A stretch of 64,000 nucleotides of DNA. Origin: Zoogloea sp. LCSB751 (GTDB lineage Bacteria; Pseudomonadota; Gammaproteobacteria; Burkholderiales; Rhodocyclaceae). The position numbers were made by a program, and so were the translations under genes. Numbering within the stretch: the stretch's first letter is position 1; each line of letters opens with the position of its first letter. The DNA lies in contig NZ_MWUM01000001.1 of the NCBI RefSeq assembly GCF_002028455.1, forward strand, positions 496,001 through 560,000. The letters are read 5' to 3'. Shown in pieces: positions 1 through 8,481 of this stretch. The notes below the pieces were generated by a model. That model saw only the letters and a program-made list of their open reading frames with translations, ran no database searches and had not been told where the DNA came from.

Positions 1-51
1 ATAGCGATCGGCCGCGCTGCTGGCGGGAAGGGCGGTTGTTGCGGCGTGCAT
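1..51 (-). CDS. Partial CDS, N-terminus only, product unknown
   Basis: An ATG at the complement of 49-51 opens a frame that runs off the left edge, giving 17 residues beginning MHAATTALPASSAADRY. A purine-rich stretch (AAGAGAGAA) sits just upstream on the minus strand and would serve as ribosome binding site. The gene is divergent from the AraC-type regulator, which may control it. Too little protein is visible to assign a function. Confidence 0.45.
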   Translation of the reverse strand, partial: MHAATTALPASSAADRY

Positions 52-182
52 GCTGTTCTCTCTTTTACGGGTTGTTATGGCCTTGATCTTAGGACGTGCA
101 GGAATGTCAGACTTTCGATAGGATGACTTTCGTTGTCGATGAACTGACACGAGGCTGATCCCTTGCATTGGATGGAGCACGC

Positions 183-1004
183 ATGGACCTGGAAGAAGAC
201 TGGACGCTGGTTGAGGTGCCGGACATGGACGAACTCCTGGGGCCGGTCTTCCAGCGCTTCGAGACCCTGCCGGCGCGCCACATCTTTCCGCCCCACGTGC
301 ACCGCTGGAACCAGTTCGTCTACGCCACTGCCGGCACGCTGGTGGTGATGGTCGAAAAATCCCGCTACGTGATCACGCCGGAGCAGGCGATCTGGGTGCC
401 CACCGGCGTGCGGCACACCACCGGTGCCCTGCACGGCGCAGAGTTCCGCAACCTTTATGTCGCCGACGCGCCCGACCTCGGCATGCCGGGAACATGTTCA
501 GTGCTGGCGGTGTCTCCTCTACTGAGGGCGCTGATCGTCGAATTGGCGGAGATCGGTGGGCGCAGCGAGAGCGCCGGCTACATCGCCCGCGTGCATGGGC
601 TGATCCTCGACCAGCTGCGCCGCCTGCCGGTCCAGGATTTCCAGCTGCCGTGGCCGACCAGCCCGATGTTGCGCAAGCTCTGCGAGGCCCTTTATGCGAA
701 TCCCGCCGATCCGCGCGGTGCCGAGGACTGGGGGGCCGCGCTGGGGGCGTCGACGCGTACCCTGGCGCGGCGTTTCGAGAAGGAACTGGGCCTGGGGTTG
801 CGCGAATGGCGGCATCGCCTGCGTCTGTTCCGTGCCGTCGAATGGCTGGGCGCAGGGAGAGGCGTAACCGACATCGCGCTGGAACTGGGCTACAGTTCTC
901 CATCGGCTTTTACCTACATGTTCCGCCAGGAGATGGGCTGCAGTCCGACGGAATACCGGGGGCTGCGGGCGCGCCCCTTCACTGCCAACGAGGTGATTTC
1001 ATGA
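183..1004 (+). CDS. AraC-family transcriptional regulator with N-terminal cupin
   Basis: About 273 residues. The N-terminal half is a cupin-like sensor (PPHVHRWNQ near residue 40, then a beta-rich stretch). The last 100 residues form an AraC-type double helix-turn-helix, with TRTLARRFEKELGL in the first and VTDIALELGYSSPSAFTYMF in the second. The frame stays open to a TTG at 168, but the ATG at 183 has GGAG five bases upstream and is preferred. Its stop overlaps the start of the HD-GYP gene (ATGA), so the two are translationally coupled. Effector unknown; a divergent partial gene begins at 51. Confidence 0.85.
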   Translation: MDLEEDWTLVEVPDMDELLGPVFQRFETLPARHIFPPHVHRWNQFVYATAGTLVVMVEKSRYVITPEQAIWVPTGVRHTTGALHGAEFRNLYVADAPDLGMPGTCSVLAVSPLLRALIVELAEIGGRSESAGYIARVHGLILDQLRRLPVQDFQLPWPTSPMLRKLCEALYANPADPRGAEDWGAALGASTRTLARRFEKELGLGLREWRHRLRLFRAVEWLGAGRGVTDIALELGYSSPSAFTYMFRQEMGCSPTEYRGLRARPFTANEVIS

Positions 1005-2275
1005 CCATCAATGCAGATCTCCACCATGTGATCTACGCCCTCTCCGACGCCCTCGACCTGGTCGGCGTGGACGACGTGGCCCACGGCAAGCGGGTCGGCA
1101 TCATGGCTGCCGAGTGCGCCCGCTGCGAAGGCCTGACGGAAGGCGAGGCCGCCTTTCTGTTCGACCTCGGCATGCTGCACGACATCGGCGTGTCGTCCAC
1201 CAATACCCACAGCCACCTGGTGGCGGAGTTCGACTGGGAAGGCTCCCAGGTCCATTGCGAGGTGGGCTCCGCGCTGCTTGGCAGCTTTGCACCGCTGGCG
1301 CCGATGGCCCTGCCAGTGCGCTATCACCATACCCGTTGGGATGCGCTGCCCGCCGGCCTGCCGCCCGAGGTGGTGCGCCAGGCCAACCGGATCTATCTGG
1401 TGGACCGGGTCGATTCGCTGGCCGCGCCGTACTATGCGGACAACAGCCTGCTGCTGAATACCGAGGTCATCCGCACCCGTATCGCCGAGCACGCGGGCAG
1501 TTATTTCGCGCCGGATCTGGTGGAGGTGTTCATGACGGCCTCGCGTACCGAGGCCTTCTGGCTGATGCTGGAGCCCCGCTCGATCCAGGCCTGCCTGGTG
1601 GACCAGCTGGCGCGGGGCGAGCCCTTTCCGGCGGCGATGGACGATCTGCGCCGCCTGGCCTGCATCTTTGCGCGCATCGTCGATGCCAAGAGCCCCTTCA
1701 CCGCCGAACACTCCCTGGGCGTGGCGCGGCTGGCCCGCTTCCTGGCCGAGCGCATGGATGTGCCGGCGGCGAACTGCGACAAGCTGGAGATCGCCGGCCT
1801 GCTGCACGATCTGGGCAAGCTGCGGGTGCCCGACGAGATCCTCGACAAGCCGGGCCGCCTCGACAGCCGCGAGCGCCGCATCATCAACACCCACAGCTTC
1901 GAGACCTTCCAGATCCTGCGCAACATCGAGGGTTTCGAGGACATCGCCCGCTGGGCGGCCTACCACCACGAGGAGCCGGATGGCTCCGGCTATCCCTTCC
2001 ACCTGAAGGGCACTACCCTGTCCCTGGAGGCGCGCATCCTGCGCGTGGCCGACATCTTCCAGGCGATGGTGCAGCACCGTCCCTACCGCCAGGGCCTGGC
2101 GGCGGACGAGGTGGCGGCCTTCATCCGCCAGCTGGCCGAGCAGGGGCGGGTGGATGCCAGGGTGACCGGTGTGCTGCTGGCCGACGTCGAGCAGGCCATG
2201 AAGATCGCCCGGCCGGCCTTCCCGCCGCTGCCATCCGGCAGCCCGGCGGTGGACGCCGCGTTGCCCGTGCCCTGA
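1001..2275 (+). CDS. Tandem HD-domain / HD-GYP phosphodiesterase-like protein
   Basis: 424 residues, starting at the ATG that overlaps the AraC stop. Two HD modules are visible. The first has H28, the pair H60-D61 and a later YHHTRW. The second is a canonical HD-GYP with LLHDLGK near residue 269 and HHEEPDGSGYP near 327-331. The family hydrolyses cyclic di-GMP, and the second module keeps the metal and GYP signatures, so activity is plausible. The first module lacks GYP and may be regulatory. No membrane segment or receiver domain is seen, so input probably comes through the first HD domain. Coupling to an AraC regulator suggests a shared signal. Confidence 0.85.
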   Translation: MTINADLHHVIYALSDALDLVGVDDVAHGKRVGIMAAECARCEGLTEGEAAFLFDLGMLHDIGVSSTNTHSHLVAEFDWEGSQVHCEVGSALLGSFAPLAPMALPVRYHHTRWDALPAGLPPEVVRQANRIYLVDRVDSLAAPYYADNSLLLNTEVIRTRIAEHAGSYFAPDLVEVFMTASRTEAFWLMLEPRSIQACLVDQLARGEPFPAAMDDLRRLACIFARIVDAKSPFTAEHSLGVARLARFLAERMDVPAANCDKLEIAGLLHDLGKLRVPDEILDKPGRLDSRERRIINTHSFETFQILRNIEGFEDIARWAAYHHEEPDGSGYPFHLKGTTLSLEARILRVADIFQAMVQHRPYRQGLAADEVAAFIRQLAEQGRVDARVTGVLLADVEQAMKIARPAFPPLPSGSPAVDAALPVP

Positions 2276-2297
2276 GCGGCCGGGCCGGCATCCGGGG

Positions 2298-4007
2298 TCA
2301 GCCGTGGTGGTGGTCGGAAGACAGGCGGGACATCACGTAGCGGGACATGCCGATGGCCAGCTCCCGTTCGCTGACGAAAACCTCGCCGAGCTTTTCCCGG
2401 CGCAGCAGGCTGGCGCCATCCTCGCTGTCGGCGCGCAGCACGGCGATGATGTCCGGGTTCAACTTGCGGGCGATATCCACCATCTTCCTGCAGGCCAGCG
2501 GGTCCGGGATGGCCACCACCAGCATCGCTGCGCGGGTGATGTGGGACTGGACCAGCACGATGGGGTCGGACGCATCGCCGCTGACTGCCGCCTTGCCGGA
2601 TTTGCGCAGGGCCTCCACCACTTCCCGGTTGCTGTCCGCCACCACGTAGGGAATGCGCCGTTTGTCCAGGTCGGCGGCGATGTGGCGGCCGACCCGCCCG
2701 TAGCCGACCAACACCACCTGGTTGGAGAGTAGCTTGCGGTCGGTGGTCATCGGTAGCGCGGCCAGCGGATCGTCGCGCAGGTCGAGCTTGCGCGCCCATG
2801 CCGAGCGGGCCCGTGCCCAGGCCTGGGCCGGCTCGATGGCGGCAAAGAGCACCGAGTTGAGGGCGATGGAGATCAGCGCCCCGGCGAGGATCAGGTTCTG
2901 CCCCTCCATCGTCAGCAGGCCGAGGCTCAGCCCGAGGCCGGCGAGGATGAACGAGAACTCGCCGATCTGGGCCAGGCTGGCACCCACCGTCAATGCCGTG
3001 TTGAGGGGATAGCGGAAGCCCAGCACCAGCGCGATTGCCGCCAGCGTCTTGCCGAACAGGACGATGGACACCACGCCGAGTACCTTGAAGGGGGCGTCGA
3101 TCAGCACCTGCGGATCGAAGAGCATGCCCACCGATACGAAGAACAGCACCGAGAAGGCGTCGCGCAGCGGCAGGGAGTCCTCTGCGGCCCGGTGGCTGAA
3201 CTCGGACTTGCGCATCATCATGCCGGCGAAGAAGGCGCCCAGCGCGAAGGACACGTCGAACAGGATCGCCGACGCGTAGGCCACGCCCACCGCCGCGGCG
3301 ATCACACAGAGGGTGAACAGCTCCCGCGAGCCGGTGCGTGCCACCAGCCACAACAGTCGCGGAAAGGCCCGTGCGCCGACCACCAGCATCAGCGCGATGA
3401 AGGCCGACACCTTGGCCAGCGTCACACCGACGGTCAGCGCCAGCGCCGAGAAATCGGCCGCCGGAGCGGCCCCCTTGGCGCCGAGCAGCGGGGCCAGCGC
3501 CGGCAGCAGCACCAATACCAGCACCATGGCCAGATCCTCGACCACCAGCCAGCCGACCGCGATGCGTCCGTTGGTGGAATCGAGAATGCCCTTGGCTTCC
3601 AGCGCCCGCAGCAGCACCACCGTGCTGGCCACCGACAGGGCCAGCCCGAACACCACCGATTCGCCCACCGGCCAGCCCCACAACAGGGCCATCGCCGCAC
3701 CGAGGCCGGTGGCCACGGCGATCTGCACCACTGCACCGGGTACCGCGATCTTGCGCACTGCCAGCAGGTCGTCGATGGAGAAATGCAGGCCGACGCCGAA
3801 CATCAGCAGCATCACGCCGATTTCGGCCAGCTGGCCGGCCAGTGGAAGGTCGGCGACGAAGCCGGGCGTGCCGGGGCCGATGGCCACGCCGGCGAGCAGG
3901 TAGCCAACCAGCGGCGGCATGCGCAGGCGGGTGGCCACCAGGCCGAGGACCATCGCCAGGCCGAGGCCGGCTGCGATGAGGGCGATCAGGGAAACGTTGT
4001 GAGGCAT
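2298..4007 (-). CDS. CPA2-family cation:proton antiporter with RCK/TrkA-N domain (YbaL/KefB-like)
   Basis: 569 residues from the ATG at 4007; an in-frame TTG lies six bases further upstream. Roughly residues 1-390 form about a dozen hydrophobic helices typical of Na+/H+ exchangers. They are followed by a cytoplasmic TrkA-N (RCK) Rossmann domain starting QVVLVGYGRVGRHIA, with the acidic VVAD binding the nucleotide ribose. The protein ends in a histidine-rich tail (DHHHG). Family members exchange K+ or Na+ for protons at the inner membrane, gated by NAD(H) or glutathione adducts. It is convergent with the HD-GYP gene, 22 bases apart. Confidence 0.88.
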   Translation of the reverse strand: MPHNVSLIALIAAGLGLAMVLGLVATRLRMPPLVGYLLAGVAIGPGTPGFVADLPLAGQLAEIGVMLLMFGVGLHFSIDDLLAVRKIAVPGAVVQIAVATGLGAAMALLWGWPVGESVVFGLALSVASTVVLLRALEAKGILDSTNGRIAVGWLVVEDLAMVLVLVLLPALAPLLGAKGAAPAADFSALALTVGVTLAKVSAFIALMLVVGARAFPRLLWLVARTGSRELFTLCVIAAAVGVAYASAILFDVSFALGAFFAGMMMRKSEFSHRAAEDSLPLRDAFSVLFFVSVGMLFDPQVLIDAPFKVLGVVSIVLFGKTLAAIALVLGFRYPLNTALTVGASLAQIGEFSFILAGLGLSLGLLTMEGQNLILAGALISIALNSVLFAAIEPAQAWARARSAWARKLDLRDDPLAALPMTTDRKLLSNQVVLVGYGRVGRHIAADLDKRRIPYVVADSNREVVEALRKSGKAAVSGDASDPIVLVQSHITRAAMLVVAIPDPLACRKMVDIARKLNPDIIAVLRADSEDGASLLRREKLGEVFVSERELAIGMSRYVMSRLSSDHHHG

Positions 4008-4123
4008 CGGCAATCGTCGGGGGTCGGGGCGCCGGGCGGGGCGCGATCAAAGGGCATGTTAAGGATTCGACGCTGCACCGGCAGTGCAGTTCGATGATTC
4101 GAAAAACTTATTGCTGCAGCGTG

Positions 4124-4630
4124 TCAGAACGCGCCGATTGCCAGTGCGGTGGCGAAGGCGGCTCCGAGTTCCTCGCCTTTGGCGAGTTCTTCGGCGGGAA
4201 CGTGCTTGGGCGCCAGGATGTCTTCCGGCGTCTGGGCGTGGGTACACACGATCAGCGGTGGGGCGATGTCGCGCAGGCGCCAGCCGGTGGCGATGCGGGC
4301 GATCTGGCGGGCAGCGTTGCTGCCGTCGCTACCCGCGCATATTACCGCGGCGTAGGGGCGGCCGTTGATGCGGTCGAGGGCGCCATAGTAGCTGCGGTCG
4401 AAGAAGTCCTTCATCAACCCGGCAATGGCGGCCAGATTCTCCGGCGTGGCGAAGACGTAGCCGTCGGCGCCCAGCAGGTCGTCGGGGCCGGCCTCGGGGG
4501 CGTGCAGCAGGCGCACCGCCACGTCCGGCTCGCAGCTGGCGCCGCGGGCGACGGCGTGGATCATCTGCTCGGTGGCGCCGGTCCACGAGTGATAGACGAG
4601 CAGCAGGGTCTTGCGGGCGGTGGCGGTCAT
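4124..4630 (-). CDS. Flavodoxin-like family protein
   Basis: 168 residues. The N-terminus LLLVYHSWTGATEQM matches the phosphate-binding loop of flavodoxins and NAD(P)H-dependent FMN reductases. YVFATPENLAAIAGLMKDFFDR is the usual second flavin-contact region, with a tyrosine pair close behind. It is a soluble, probably FMN-binding redox protein or quinone reductase, with no partner identifiable from the sequence. It stands alone between the antiporter and the helicase gene. Confidence 0.75.
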   Translation of the reverse strand: MTATARKTLLLVYHSWTGATEQMIHAVARGASCEPDVAVRLLHAPEAGPDDLLGADGYVFATPENLAAIAGLMKDFFDRSYYGALDRINGRPYAAVICAGSDGSNAARQIARIATGWRLRDIAPPLIVCTHAQTPEDILAPKHVPAEELAKGEELGAAFATALAIGAF

Positions 4631-4710
4631 CGTCGAAAGGCATCGGGAGGCCCTTCGAGACTAGGCGGGCGCGGTGTTTCGGTCAATGCTGCCGGTCGAG
4701 CTCGTGTGGC

Positions 4711-6792
4711 TCAATCCCACATCGCGCGCATCCGCGCCGCCAGGTCCACCGCCGCTTGGCGGGTTTCGGCCCTGGCTGGCGTATCCGGCGTGGCCTCGGG
4801 CCAGGTGCAGTTCTCGAAGCGGTCGAGCAGGCGGTTGGGGATGAAGCGCGTGCGGCTGGCGTACACGTGGCGGTCGCCGGTGGCGGACTGGCCGCTGACG
4901 TAGAAACGCTGCGGCACGTAGAGGTCGAGATGGTCCTTGGCGCGGGTCATTGCCACGTAGAGCAGGCGCATCTCCTCCTCGATCTCCCGCTCGCTGCCGG
5001 TGGCCAGGTCGGACGGCAGGCAGCCGTCCACCGCGTTGAGCAGGGACACCGCCGGCCATTCGCGGCCCTTCGCCGAGTGGATGGTAGACAAGATCAGGTA
5101 GTCCTCGTCGAGCAGCGGCTTGCCGGATTCGTCGCTGGTGGCGTCCGGCGGGTCGAGGGTCAGCTCGGTGAGGAAGCGTTCCTGGCTCGGGTAGGTGGCG
5201 GCGATGCGCGCCAGTTGCTGGATGTCGGCCTGGCGCACGGCGGCGTCCTCGAACAGGCGCTCCATCTGGCCTTCGTACCACAGGGCCAGCTTCTCGACGG
5301 GGAGCGGCCAGGTGCCAGCTTCGCCCAGTCCTTCCACCAGCGTGGCGAACGCCTGCCAGTGCTGGCGGGCGCCGTCGGGCACCGGTTGCTCGCCGAGCAG
5401 CAGGCAGCCCGGCGGGGCGGCCTGCAGGTTGTCGAGGATGCGCCCGGCGGATTTCGGTCCGAGGCCGGGCAGCAGCTGGATGGCACGGAAGCCGGACACC
5501 CGGTCGCGGGGGTTCTGCGCCCAGCGCAGGATGGCCAGCACGTCCTTGACGTGGGCGGCTTCGAGGAATTTGAGCCCGCCGAACTTCACGAAGGGGATGT
5601 TGCGGCGGGTCAGCTCGATCTCCAGGCGCACGCTGTGGTGGGCGGCGCGGAACAGCACCGCCTGGGCCTTGAGCCGGAGGCCGCCTTCCCGGCGGGCGAG
5701 GATGCGCTCGACGACGCCAGCGGCCTGGTCGGCCTCGTCGCGGACGCTGATCAGGCGCGGCTTCTCGGCGGAGGGGCGCTCGCTCCACAGGTCCTTGCAG
5801 AAGCGCTCTTTGGCCTGGCCGATGACGCCGTTGGCGGCGGCCAGGATGGGCTGCGTCGAACGGTAGTTGCGGTCCAGCGTGAGCTGGCGGGCCGGCGGAT
5901 CGAAGTGGCCAGGGAAATCGAGGATGTTGCGGATCGTCGCGCCGCGGAAGCTGTAGATGGACTGGGCGTCGTCGCCGACCACCGTGAGGCCGCGGCCGTC
6001 GGGCTTGAGGGCGAGCAGGATCTCGGCCTGCAGGCGGTTGGTGTCCTGGTATTCGTCCACCAGCACGTGGCTGAAGCGCCCGCCGACGTCGGCGGCCAGT
6101 TCCGGCACGCCGACCATCTGGGCCCAGTAGAGCAGCAGGTCGTCGTAGTCGAGCACCTGCTGGGCCTGCTTGGCGGCCACGTAGGCGCGGAACAGGGCCT
6201 TCAGTTCAGTCGCCCACTCGGCGCACCAAGGGAAGGAGGACAACAGCACGTCGGTCAGCGGCGCGCGGGTATTCACCACCGCCGAGTAGATGGACAGGCA
6301 GGTGCCTTTCAGCGGGAAGCGCTTGCCCTTGGTCGACAGCCCCAGCTCGTGGCGGACCAGGTTCATTAAGTCGGCCGAGTCCTCCCGGTCGTGGATCGTG
6401 AACGCCGCGTCGAGGCCGATGGCGCCGGCGTATTCGCGCAGCAGCCGCGCGCCGACGCTGTGGAAGGTGCCGGCCCAGGGGAAACCCGTGGCGGCCAGCT
6501 GGGCGTGGCGCGGCGACACCTGTGCGGCGATGCGCTGCACGCGCCGGGCCAGCTCGTCGGCGGCGCGGCGGGAAAACGTGAGCAGCAGGATGCGGCTGGG
6601 GTCGGCGCCGTGGGCCAGCAGATGGGCGACCCGGTGGGCCAGGGTGTTGGTCTTGCCCGATCCGGCACCGGCGATGACCAGCAGCGGGCCGTCGCCGTCG
6701 GGCGTGCCGACGCCGTGGGTGGCGGCCTGACGCTGCACCTCATTGAGCTTTGACAGGTAGGCGGGGATGGCGGTGTCGGTCACGCCGCTCAT
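4711..6792 (-). CDS. UvrD/Rep-family superfamily 1 ATP-dependent DNA helicase
   Basis: 693 residues with the full SF1A motif series: Q motif LNEVQRQAA, Walker A AGAGSGKT, Walker B VDEYQDTN, motif III VGDDAQSIYSFRGA, motif IV LDRNYRST, motif V TIHSAKGREW and motif VI VAMTRAK. It should unwind DNA 3'-5' in repair or replication restart. It is slightly shorter than UvrD (about 720) and its C-terminus does not look like Rep or PcrA, so the exact paralogue is open. Divergent from the MocR gene. Confidence 0.9.
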   Translation of the reverse strand: MSGVTDTAIPAYLSKLNEVQRQAATHGVGTPDGDGPLLVIAGAGSGKTNTLAHRVAHLLAHGADPSRILLLTFSRRAADELARRVQRIAAQVSPRHAQLAATGFPWAGTFHSVGARLLREYAGAIGLDAAFTIHDREDSADLMNLVRHELGLSTKGKRFPLKGTCLSIYSAVVNTRAPLTDVLLSSFPWCAEWATELKALFRAYVAAKQAQQVLDYDDLLLYWAQMVGVPELAADVGGRFSHVLVDEYQDTNRLQAEILLALKPDGRGLTVVGDDAQSIYSFRGATIRNILDFPGHFDPPARQLTLDRNYRSTQPILAAANGVIGQAKERFCKDLWSERPSAEKPRLISVRDEADQAAGVVERILARREGGLRLKAQAVLFRAAHHSVRLEIELTRRNIPFVKFGGLKFLEAAHVKDVLAILRWAQNPRDRVSGFRAIQLLPGLGPKSAGRILDNLQAAPPGCLLLGEQPVPDGARQHWQAFATLVEGLGEAGTWPLPVEKLALWYEGQMERLFEDAAVRQADIQQLARIAATYPSQERFLTELTLDPPDATSDESGKPLLDEDYLILSTIHSAKGREWPAVSLLNAVDGCLPSDLATGSEREIEEEMRLLYVAMTRAKDHLDLYVPQRFYVSGQSATGDRHVYASRTRFIPNRLLDRFENCTWPEATPDTPARAETRQAAVDLAARMRAMWD

Positions 6793-6902
6793 CGGGGGGC
6801 GCTCCCTGCGGCCGATCTACGGGCGGCGGCAGTGGCTGACGAAGGGAGGGCGTTGTGGTACGGGGAAGGGATGTGGTGCAAGGGCATGGTGGTCTCGCTT
6901 TG

Positions 6903-6920
6903 GCTGTAATTGTATACAGC
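6903..6920. promoter_or_regulatory. Candidate MocR operator (inverted repeat)
   Basis: GCTGTA-N6-TACAGC is a perfect inverted repeat lying 66 bases before the MocR-type gene, in the divergent gap with the helicase gene. It is A/T-rich in a GC-rich context. MocR/GntR regulators often bind such sites in their own promoter, so autoregulation is inferred. Confidence 0.5.
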
Positions 6921-6985
6921 TTGGTAAGGGCCGCAAGCGCTGGGGAAAGGGGAGGGGGCCTGCCCGGGCCTGCTACCATCCACCC

Positions 6986-8386
6986 ATGAGCCTCTACCAG
7001 AATCTCGCCGAACAGACCGCCCGCCTGATCGCCGACGGCGTGCTGCGTCCCGGCGACCGCCTGCCGTCGGTGCGCCAGGCCTGCAAAAGCAACGGCATCG
7101 CGCCGGTGACGGTGACCCAGGCCTACGCGCTGCTGGAGAGCCGCGGCCTCGTCGAGGCGCGCCCCAAGTCGGGCTATTTCGTGCGGGCGCGCCTGGGCCA
7201 GCGCCTGGCCGAGCCGGAGATGACTCACCCGGTCGGCCACTCGACGGCGCTGGAGGTCAGCGACTTCATCTTCCAGATCCTCGACAGCGTCAAGGACCCG
7301 GCGGTGGTGCCCCTCGGCTCCAGTTTCCCCAGCCCCTACCTCTTTCCCCTCGACAAGCTGGGGCGCTGCCTGGCTGCTGCTGCGCGTCACCTGGACCCGC
7401 TGGCCACCGTCACCGACCTGCCGCCGGGCAACGACGAGCTGCGCCGCCAGCTGGCCCTGCGCTACCTGGCCCACGGCGCGTCGGTGGCGCCGCAGGAGAT
7501 CGTCATCACCTCCGGCGCGATGGAAGGGCTGAACCTGTGCCTGCAGGCGGTGACGCGGCCGGGCGACCTGATCGCCATCGAGTCGCCGACCTTCTACGCC
7601 GGCCTGCAGGCCGCCGAGCGGCTGGGCCTGAAGGTCATCGAGATCCCCAGCCACCCGCGCGAGGGCGTCAGCCTGCCGGCGCTGGAGGACGCGCTGCGCC
7701 ATCATCCGGTGAAGGCCTGCCTGTTCATGCTCAACTACGCCAACCCCACTGGCGCGCGGGTGCCGGACGAGCGGCGGCAGGCGCTGGTGGAGCTGCTCGA
7801 CCGCCACGATGTGCCGCTGATCGAGGACGACGTGTATGCCGAGCTGCACTTCGGCGCCGCGGCGCCGCTGTGCACCAAGGCGGTGGATCCGAACGGGCGC
7901 GTCATGCACGTGTCGTCCTTCTCCAAGTGCCTGGCGCCGGGCTACCGCATCGGCTGGGTGGCGGCGGGGCGCTACGCGGCGGCGATCCAGCGCCAGAAGC
8001 TGTCCCTGAGCCTGGCGACGACGGTGCCGGTGCAGATCGCGCTGGCCGACTACCTGAAGCACGGCGGCTACGAGAAGCACCTGCGCCAGTTGCGCGGCAC
8101 GCTGGCGGCCCAGGAGGCGGCGCTGGTGGCCGCCATCGAAACCCACTTTCCTGCGGATACGCGCTTGGCGCGGCCCCAGGGCGGCTACTTCCTGTGGCTC
8201 GAATTGCCGCGCGGCACCGATGCCCTCGCGCTGCACCGCCGGGCGCTGGAGCAGGGCATCAGCATCGCGCCGGGGCCGATCTTCTCGGCCAAGCGCGAGT
8301 TCGGCCACTGCATCCGTCTCAACTTCGGCCATCCCCTCGGAGAGCGCGGGCGGGCTGCGGTCGCCACGCTGGGGGCGCTCCTGTAG
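6986..8386 (+). CDS. MocR-type GntR regulator / PLP-dependent aminotransferase-like protein
   Basis: 466 residues. A winged helix-turn-helix occupies residues 1-75 (GDRLPSVRQACKSNGIAPVTVTQAYALLESRGLVEARPKSGYFV). A linker is followed by a fold-type I aminotransferase domain with ANPTGARVP and the PLP lysine in SSFSKCLAPGYRIGW. MocR proteins use the PLP domain as an effector sensor rather than an enzyme. The regulated gene is not obvious: the divergent neighbour is a helicase and ccoG lies downstream. An inverted repeat at 6903-6920 is a likely binding site. Confidence 0.88.
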   Translation: MSLYQNLAEQTARLIADGVLRPGDRLPSVRQACKSNGIAPVTVTQAYALLESRGLVEARPKSGYFVRARLGQRLAEPEMTHPVGHSTALEVSDFIFQILDSVKDPAVVPLGSSFPSPYLFPLDKLGRCLAAAARHLDPLATVTDLPPGNDELRRQLALRYLAHGASVAPQEIVITSGAMEGLNLCLQAVTRPGDLIAIESPTFYAGLQAAERLGLKVIEIPSHPREGVSLPALEDALRHHPVKACLFMLNYANPTGARVPDERRQALVELLDRHDVPLIEDDVYAELHFGAAAPLCTKAVDPNGRVMHVSSFSKCLAPGYRIGWVAAGRYAAAIQRQKLSLSLATTVPVQIALADYLKHGGYEKHLRQLRGTLAAQEAALVAAIETHFPADTRLARPQGGYFLWLELPRGTDALALHRRALEQGISIAPGPIFSAKREFGHCIRLNFGHPLGERGRAAVATLGALL

Positions 8387-8481
8387 CACCTCAAGTTCTG
8401 TGCCTATAGAAAACACGACAGGCTGAATCTGTTTCCATCCGGCCCCGGGTGATTTACTCCCGGTCCAGGAGGAATACCCAG

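Noticed and set aside
2083..4050. Minus-strand ORF of 655 codons in another frame of the antiporter
   Set aside because: Arg/Pro/Gly-rich alternate frame; the antiporter frame has full family motifs.
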